A DNA stretch of 37,468 nt. Source: AAA164-E04 sp014239995. GTDB taxonomy: Bacteria; Verrucomicrobiota; Verrucomicrobiia; Limisphaerales; AAA164-E04. Made by a program: the position numbers and the translations under genes. Positions within the stretch are counted from its first letter, which is position 1; every line of letters starts with the position of its first letter. The stretch lies in NCBI GenBank assembly GCA_029247315.1, contig JAQWLM010000044.1, forward strand, positions 1 through 37,468, given 5' to 3'. Below, in pieces: positions 33,347 through 37,468 of the stretch. The notes below the pieces were generated by a model. The model made no database searches. It saw only the letters and a program-made list of their open reading frames with translations, and was not told where the DNA came from.

Positions 33347-34035
33347 AATCGAGAATACAATCAACCACTGTAAAGAGTGACCATGCTAGGTAACGTGCCA
33401 AAGACTGAAAAGCAAGCCACGAGTTGAACTACATGGCCTGCGAACAAACTCAGGGTCTGGAATCCGCTCCCTGACTTGTCCATGCTCATTGGAGCAAAGA
33501 AATGAAATTCATCCCTTGAAAAGTAGTCAATCGAGGTGAGTCTAAGGTATGTGTGGCGCAAGCAAAAATTGGATAAATCAAAATAATGAGGGTGAGGCAC
33601 GTATGGATTGTTTTGGCGGATCCGTGGGACCTTATTGCGGCTGTGTGCCACTTTCGAACCGCGCTTCAGGAAAGGGAGTTCAAGGCCCATGATGCTTGAT
33701 GTGACGGTAAACACCCCGCCTGTCAGCCTGAAGGAAAAGCTTCGACGCGACCTTGAATACCTGAAGCCCTCAAAGGTGGCCTGGCACCCCCAACACGGAT
33801 GACGTTCGCTGGAGATGTTTCTGGAGGTCCTGGGCTTGAATCGTCGACATGGTCAGGTCTGGACTGCGCAGGGCATCTTCATAAGTTACCTTTAAGTTGA
33901 CTATGATACCTCATACAAACCGACAAAGAGGCTCTTGCGAGTGCATCATATCGGGAAAAAAATCTACCCGGGATAGCATGGTATCAATGACATAACCCTT
34001 GTAATTCGACAAGCCTTACAGAAAAAAGAATCCCC
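33347..34035. other. Non-coding region upstream of the divergent PKS and SRPBCC genes, with a possible decayed ORF
   Basis: These 690 bases should hold promoters for the PKS cluster and the SRPBCC gene. A stretch at 33608-33895 on the plus strand looks partly coding (segment VSLKEKLRRDLEYLKPSKVA) but is broken by an in-frame TGA at 33800-33802, after which RSLEMFLEVLGLNRRHGQVW continues in the same frame to a stop at 33893. I cannot name a parent family, so a gene remnant is only a suggestion. Confidence 0.35.
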
Positions 34036-34491
34036 ATGCATTTGTATCATTTCGAAAGTGAACATTGGATACCTCTTCCACATGATGAAGTATTTGACTT
34101 CTTTTCCAAAGCCACCAATCTGGAACGGCTGATGCCAGATTGGCTTGATTTCCAGACCCTGAGCCCTCCCCCAATCATCATGCAGGAAGGCACTGAAATC
34201 GATTATCAATTCAAATTGAGATTCCTGAAGATGAAGTGGCGAGCAAGGATCGTAGATTGGTCTCCTCCCCATCAATTTGTCGACGAACAAACCAAAGGAC
34301 CTTACCGCTTCTGGAGACACAAACACCTGTTTAAGGATGTTGAAGGCGGATGCCTCATCAAGGATTGCGTGGATTACGCCATTCCCTTGGGCTGGCTAAT
34401 CCACCGATGGTGGGTTCGACCAGATATCGAGCGCATTTTTTCAATCAGGAAACATGCAGTTGAAAAAGCCTTGGGCCCGTTCCCTGAATGA
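34036..34491 (+). CDS. SRPBCC (START-like) ligand-binding domain protein
   Basis: This encodes 151 residues, essentially a single SRPBCC helix-grip fold, beginning HLYHFESEHWIPLPHDEVFD and continuing with FFSKATNLERLMP, WRARIVDWSPPHQFVDE and RFWRHKHLFKDVEGGCLIKD. A C-terminal helix (IERIFSIRKHAVEKAL) covers the cavity. Proteins of this class bind or cyclise hydrophobic compounds, or pass them on. Related members annotated as CDP-paratose-epimerase-like cyclases are common. It is divergent from the type III PKS cluster 690 bp away. Co-regulation is possible but not shown. No signal peptide is visible. Confidence 0.82.
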   Translation: MHLYHFESEHWIPLPHDEVFDFFSKATNLERLMPDWLDFQTLSPPPIIMQEGTEIDYQFKLRFLKMKWRARIVDWSPPHQFVDEQTKGPYRFWRHKHLFKDVEGGCLIKDCVDYAIPLGWLIHRWWVRPDIERIFSIRKHAVEKALGPFPE

Positions 34492-34767
34492 AGCACCTGA
34501 CTTAGAGATACCATCAGCAGGCCGTGAAACAGTTCAATCATCGTGGGGATACGGTTCCCTCTTCAATCAAGGTTTGGAACGGTATCGGGGGTAGATGTTA
34601 CACATCAGGCTTGAACAAGATGCGATCGATCAGGGGACTGATTTCAGAAAAACCGCAAGGTAGCTTGGGGGTTCCTGTGGAGTAGTTTCACTTCGTGTGA
34701 AATAAATTAGGCTAAGTCGGGCGGGAATACAAAAGTGATGCGACGTCCATCCTGACTGGGTAAAAAA
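34492..34767. other. Intergenic stretch between the SRPBCC gene and tRNA-Glu
   Basis: No coding frame is evident. A perfect 6-bp hairpin TTTCAC-TTCGT-GTGAAA is seen at 34686-34702 but lacks a T tract, so I do not call it a terminator. The rest shows no structure that I recognise. Confidence 0.4.
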
Positions 34768-34843
34768 TGGTAGCGCGTACGGGAATCGAACCCGTCTTTC
34801 GGCCTTGAGAGGGCCGCGTCCTAAACCGATAGACGAACGCGCC
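34768..34843 (-). tRNA. tRNA-Glu (anticodon CUC)
   Basis: On the minus strand a complete cloverleaf can be drawn. Acceptor GGCGCGT pairs with ACGCGCT (one G-U at the end), D stem GTCT pairs with GGAC, anticodon stem CGGCC pairs with GGCCG around the loop CTCTCAA, and T stem ACGGG pairs with CCCGT. The anticodon is CTC, decoding GAG. The 3' CCA is encoded (34768-34770) and six T follow directly, acting as a termination signal. Excluding CCA the tRNA covers 34771-34843. Confidence 0.95.
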
Positions 34844-34894
34844 TACAGCCAGAGAATTAGCCTAACTGTTTTAATGTGTCAATGGAATTGACCA

Positions 34895-34925
34895 CAAAAA
34901 AGCCGCCTTCCGAAGAAGGCGGCTT
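34895..34925 (-). terminator. Rho-independent terminator of the PEP-CTERM protein gene
   Basis: AAGCCGCCTTC (34900-34910), a CGAA tetraloop and GAAGGCGGCTT (34915-34925) form a perfect 11-bp stem. On the minus strand it is followed by TTTTTT, and it lies 20 bp after the PEP-CTERM stop codon. Confidence 0.92.
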
Positions 34926-34945
34926 GATGAGAACATTAAGTTCGA

Positions 34946-35431
34946 TTACTTGCGACGGCGGAACATCAGAGCTGCACCACCGAGGACTGCCAGAGCAATC
35001 GTGGAGGGCTCAGGAATCACAGGAGCGCCACCAGACACGGAGAATGAAGACAACCCACTCAACGCGGAAGGAGGAGCAGGAGGCGTGCCTCCACCGCCAA
35101 GCGTGACGGTGAAAGGAGCAGAGGTGCCACTAAGGCTACCGTCAGCGTTGGAAGCGAATACCTGCAAGGTTGCACTGGCACCGCCAGCAGCACCATCGAT
35201 CGTCCTGGCACCACCGGAGAAAAGTCCGTTGGCGAGGAAGTTGGCAGGAGCACCCACTGCGGTGCCATCTTCGAGCTGCAGCTGAGCCGTGAAGCCAGCA
35301 CCCAAAAGTCCATCAGGCCCAGAAACTGGGGCGTTTACACCACCGCCAACATTGGCGAAGTTAACCGTACCCTGAGCGGCAGCGCTCAAGGTTGCAAGCG
35401 CACAAAGTGCGGATAATACGAGTTTTTTCAT
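34946..35431 (-). CDS. PEP-CTERM sorting-domain protein
   Basis: This encodes 161 residues. An N-terminal signal peptide (LVLSALCALATLSAAAQG) is followed by a Gly/Ala/Ser-rich beta-strand region of about 110 residues. The C-terminus carries the PEP-CTERM signal: VIPEPSTIALAVLGGAAL, then the basic FRRRK. Exosortase and its partners recognise this tripartite tag and move the protein to the surface or matrix. No exosortase gene is in the window. The middle has no known domain, only a short proline-rich linker before the tag. The upstream VNAVGYV gene is 41 bp away on the same strand, and this gene ends at a strong hairpin. Confidence 0.92.
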   Translation of the reverse strand: MKKLVLSALCALATLSAAAQGTVNFANVGGGVNAPVSGPDGLLGAGFTAQLQLEDGTAVGAPANFLANGLFSGGARTIDGAAGGASATLQVFASNADGSLSGTSAPFTVTLGGGGTPPAPPSALSGLSSFSVSGGAPVIPEPSTIALAVLGGAALMFRRRK

Positions 35432-35472
35432 AGCTATGTTATGTCCGTTTGTTCAATTTACGGGTTGTTAGA

Positions 35473-36075
35473 TCAGTTGATGGAGAAGTTACGATCCCAT
35501 GCACTAGCCTCAGCCTTGTCAACAAAGACGGACTCGGCAACACCGAGGACAGGATCAGCGGGAGCCCAGACACCCAGGAAGGTGTTGGCTTCGTATCCAG
35601 TTCCATTCCAACTGAAGACCGTGTCACCCACACCAGCAGGAAAGCCATGGTCAGTCATGGTACCGGAAACGGGCACCAATGATCCCTGCATGGAGATCCC
35701 AGCAGGAACGGCTTTGTTTGTGGCGTCGCCCTGAAGGACTTCACCTACAAAGGTAATCGTGGTATCAGCGGTGGCATCATAGAAGAAGCCCTCGCCCACA
35801 CCCAAGGTCACCTCGGGAGCCCAAACACCCAGAAAGGTACTGGAAGCGAAAGCGCCGTTTTCAAATTTGAAAACGGTATCGCCAATCCCAGCACTGGGAA
35901 TCACTGAACCGATGGCATTGTCACCATTGGAGAGTGGGTTTGAAAGCGTGTGCAGACCTGCGCTTAAGGATTTGTTAACGTAACCAACAGCATTCACTGA
36001 GGCCACCTGCGCTGAAGCGGAAGCCAGTCCCGCTGCACCCAGCACAGCCGCGATAAGTAGTGTTTTTGTTCTCAT
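35473..36075 (-). CDS. Secreted protein with VNAVGYV motif and internal duplication
   Basis: This encodes 200 residues from the ATG at 36075 (MRTKTLLIAA). A longer in-frame start at 36108 has no advantage. The signal peptide ends near ASASAQ. The mature protein begins VASVNAVGYVNKSLSAG, an opening I have seen in many Verrucomicrobiota secreted proteins. Two related modules follow: GIGDTVFKFENGAF with STFLGVWAPEVTLGVGEGFF, and GVGDTVFSWNGTGY with NTFLGVWAPADPVLGVAESV. No catalytic motif or transmembrane segment is seen after the signal peptide. Adjacency to the PEP-CTERM gene suggests both are envelope or matrix components. Function is unknown. Confidence 0.75.
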   Translation of the reverse strand: MRTKTLLIAAVLGAAGLASASAQVASVNAVGYVNKSLSAGLHTLSNPLSNGDNAIGSVIPSAGIGDTVFKFENGAFASSTFLGVWAPEVTLGVGEGFFYDATADTTITFVGEVLQGDATNKAVPAGISMQGSLVPVSGTMTDHGFPAGVGDTVFSWNGTGYEANTFLGVWAPADPVLGVAESVFVDKAEASAWDRNFSIN

Positions 36076-36428
36076 TGCTTTTATTCTCGTTACCGTGTGT
36101 ATCGACAATCTCCTAAAATTCCAGCTTCATGTCAACAGTTTTTTTCTGAATATGATGCAGGACCCACGACACCGCGCAGGAGATGCTAAAATACCCATTA
36201 GTAGTCTAATTGTCAAATCCGTCTCTTTCTCAAATTCCCTCTTCACTGAAAACCTACTGAACCTGAACATACCAAGTGTTGCTCGGGTTTTTCAAGTTTC
36301 CAGGGAATCATGGTAAAATTGAATCGGTTCCTCCAAATTAACTCGGTGATGGACATTATCCGGGAAGTCTTACCCATTTTGTAAATCCCCTTGCCTCAGG
36401 CAACATCTTAATAGGATGATTCCAGAAC
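36076..36428. other. Divergent promoter region between the VNAVGYV gene and pyrD
   Basis: These 350 bases carry no credible coding frame. AT-rich tracts lie around 36120-36150 and 36370-36390. They must hold the two divergent promoters, but I cannot assign a -10/-35 pair with confidence. Confidence 0.45.
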
Positions 36429-37468
36429 ATGATTTGGCTCTATCGAACACTCATTCGTCCTCTTCTGTTTCAAATCCCCCCAGAGGAGGCCCATGAGATG
36501 ACCCTTTCGATGCTCCATCAAATTTCATCAAATACCACCATGAAAGCATTGGTGGGTTCCTTTTTTCAGTCCACGGATCTTAAAACTCATTTAGCCGGGG
36601 TTGCTTTCCCGAATCCATTGGGTCTTGCGGCTGGCATGGACAAAAACGGAATGGCCCTTCCTGCCTGGAGCTCCCTTGGTTTCGGTTTTGCCGAAATCGG
36701 AGGGATCACACTTCACGCCCAATCCGGCAACTCTAAACCGCGCATGTTTCGAGCGCCGGAAACGGAAGCCCTCGTCAATCGAATGGGATTTAACAACCAA
36801 GGGCTCATGACCACCCATCATCGGCTTTCCGAATGGAAAAACGCCTGCATGTGGCCATCGATTCCCGTCGCCATCAATTTGGGTAAATCCAAGATCACCC
36901 CTTTAGACGAGGCCCCCGAGGAATATGCCAAACTCCTCTTCGAGCTTTGGCCATTCGCAGACCTTTTCATCATCAATGTGAGCTCACCTAACACCCCGAA
37001 TTTGCGCAAGTTGCAGCAGGTGGATTCCCTCCGGACCGTTTTGGATGGCCTGGAGCAAGCGCGTGACCATGCCATGAGCGCATTTCCCACACTTCCTCAA
37101 CGGCCTGTTTTCCTGAAGATAGCACCCGACATGTCTCTAGAAGCCCTCGATGACTTACTTGAACTCGCCATGGGTTCACTGCTGCAGGGCATTGTCGCCA
37201 CCAACACAACCTTGGATCGCCCCAGGCAAGGTATCTCTGGACCTTCCCCGAAGGCCTACTCACAGGAAGGAGGATTGAGTGGGCGCCCACTACGGAACCG
37301 GAGTACAGAGCTCATTCGACACATTCACCAATTTAGTCGATCCAAACTAAAGATCATCGGGGTTGGGGGCATTTTTGACACACGGGATGCTTGGGAAAAA
37401 ATCGGTGCAGGGGCAAGCCTCCTCCAGGTATACAGCGGCCTTGTCTTTCAGGGGCCAGGGATGGTGCG
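36429..37468 (+). CDS. pyrD: Dihydroorotate dehydrogenase (quinone), class 2, 3' end beyond window
   Basis: PyrD oxidises dihydroorotate to orotate in pyrimidine synthesis, passing electrons through FMN to membrane quinone. Starting at the ATG at 36429 the frame stays open for 346 codons to the window edge. The N-terminal helix region (LYRTLIRPLLFQIPPEEAHE) is the membrane-association module of class 2 enzymes. FMN-site segments are LGLAAGMDKNG (about residue 66), NRMGFNNQG and VATNTT. The catalytic serine is in INVSSPNTPNLR, near residue 186. GVGGIFDTRDAWEKIGAGAS is the phosphate-binding end. Class 2 proteins are usually 340-370 residues, so only the last few residues are missing. Confidence 0.95.
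   Translation, partial: MIWLYRTLIRPLLFQIPPEEAHEMTLSMLHQISSNTTMKALVGSFFQSTDLKTHLAGVAFPNPLGLAAGMDKNGMALPAWSSLGFGFAEIGGITLHAQSGNSKPRMFRAPETEALVNRMGFNNQGLMTTHHRLSEWKNACMWPSIPVAINLGKSKITPLDEAPEEYAKLLFELWPFADLFIINVSSPNTPNLRKLQQVDSLRTVLDGLEQARDHAMSAFPTLPQRPVFLKIAPDMSLEALDDLLELAMGSLLQGIVATNTTLDRPRQGISGPSPKAYSQEGGLSGRPLRNRSTELIRHIHQFSRSKLKIIGVGGIFDTRDAWEKIGAGASLLQVYSGLVFQGPGMV

Noticed and set aside
33361..33714. 117-residue minus-strand frame upstream of the PKS gene
   Set aside because: It shows no recognisable motif and occupies the expected promoter region. I treat it as chance.
33800..33802. In-frame TGA considered as a selenocysteine codon
   Set aside because: No redox-type context, no clear hairpin immediately downstream and no selenoprotein family match. 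A decayed or random frame is simpler.

Overview
The window looks like a chromosomal segment of a Gram-negative bacterium, most likely from Verrucomicrobiota (perhaps the Opitutae/Puniceicoccales side). This placement is inference from gene content, since no rRNA is present. The pointers are a PEP-CTERM surface protein, a secreted protein with an N-terminal VNAVGYV motif, FG-GAP (VCBS) repeat proteins, a PQQ-like beta-propeller, an outer-membrane barrel with Wza/Wzc-type export genes, and a very large protein resembling PPi-dependent PEP carboxykinase. Base composition looks even at roughly 50% GC, except for a very AT-rich patch at about 390-460. Many starts lack a clear Shine-Dalgarno sequence.

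Left part (1-8.4 kb). The 5' end of an FG-GAP protein gene runs off the left edge. Next come a small Cro/XRE-type regulator behind a perfect 15-bp inverted repeat, a TPR protein overlapping fabI, a small membrane protein, and a secreted calcineurin-type phosphoesterase. A tight minus-strand operon follows: CPBP protease, thiL, tsaE, tsaB, each overlapping the next.

Centre (8.5-19.7 kb). A plus-strand run carries the PPi-PEPCK-like gene, a UvrD/PcrA helicase, a hypoxanthine phosphoribosyltransferase, moaD, moaE and a DUF493 gene. It ends at a strong hairpin that also terminates a convergent gene for a double heavy-metal-associated domain protein containing a 54-bp tandem repeat. A PQQ-like propeller gene and an orphan TroA/ZnuA-type metal-binding protein gene follow. 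After them is a 750-bp non-coding stretch rich in small hairpins.

Minus-strand block (19.7-29.1 kb). In transcription order this holds a TPR/coiled-coil protein, a YjbQ protein, a large FG-GAP protein and a lipoate-ligase-family protein, followed by a hairpin terminator. After that comes a compact exopolysaccharide export operon: outer-membrane barrel, Wza-like protein and Wzc-like tyrosine kinase. No glycosyltransferase, flippase or polymerase accompanies it.

Right part (29.2-37.5 kb). This holds an HNH nuclease gene, an orphan RelE/ParE-like protein, and a three-gene type III polyketide synthase cluster (synthase, methyltransferase, FAD oxidoreductase). An SRPBCC protein gene, tRNA-Glu(CUC), the PEP-CTERM protein, the VNAVGYV protein with an internal duplication, and a nearly complete pyrD follow. 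The points most worth following up are the type III PKS cluster, the PPi-PEPCK-like enzyme, the hairpin-rich gap, the inverted repeat before the XRE regulator, and the repeat in the HMA protein.
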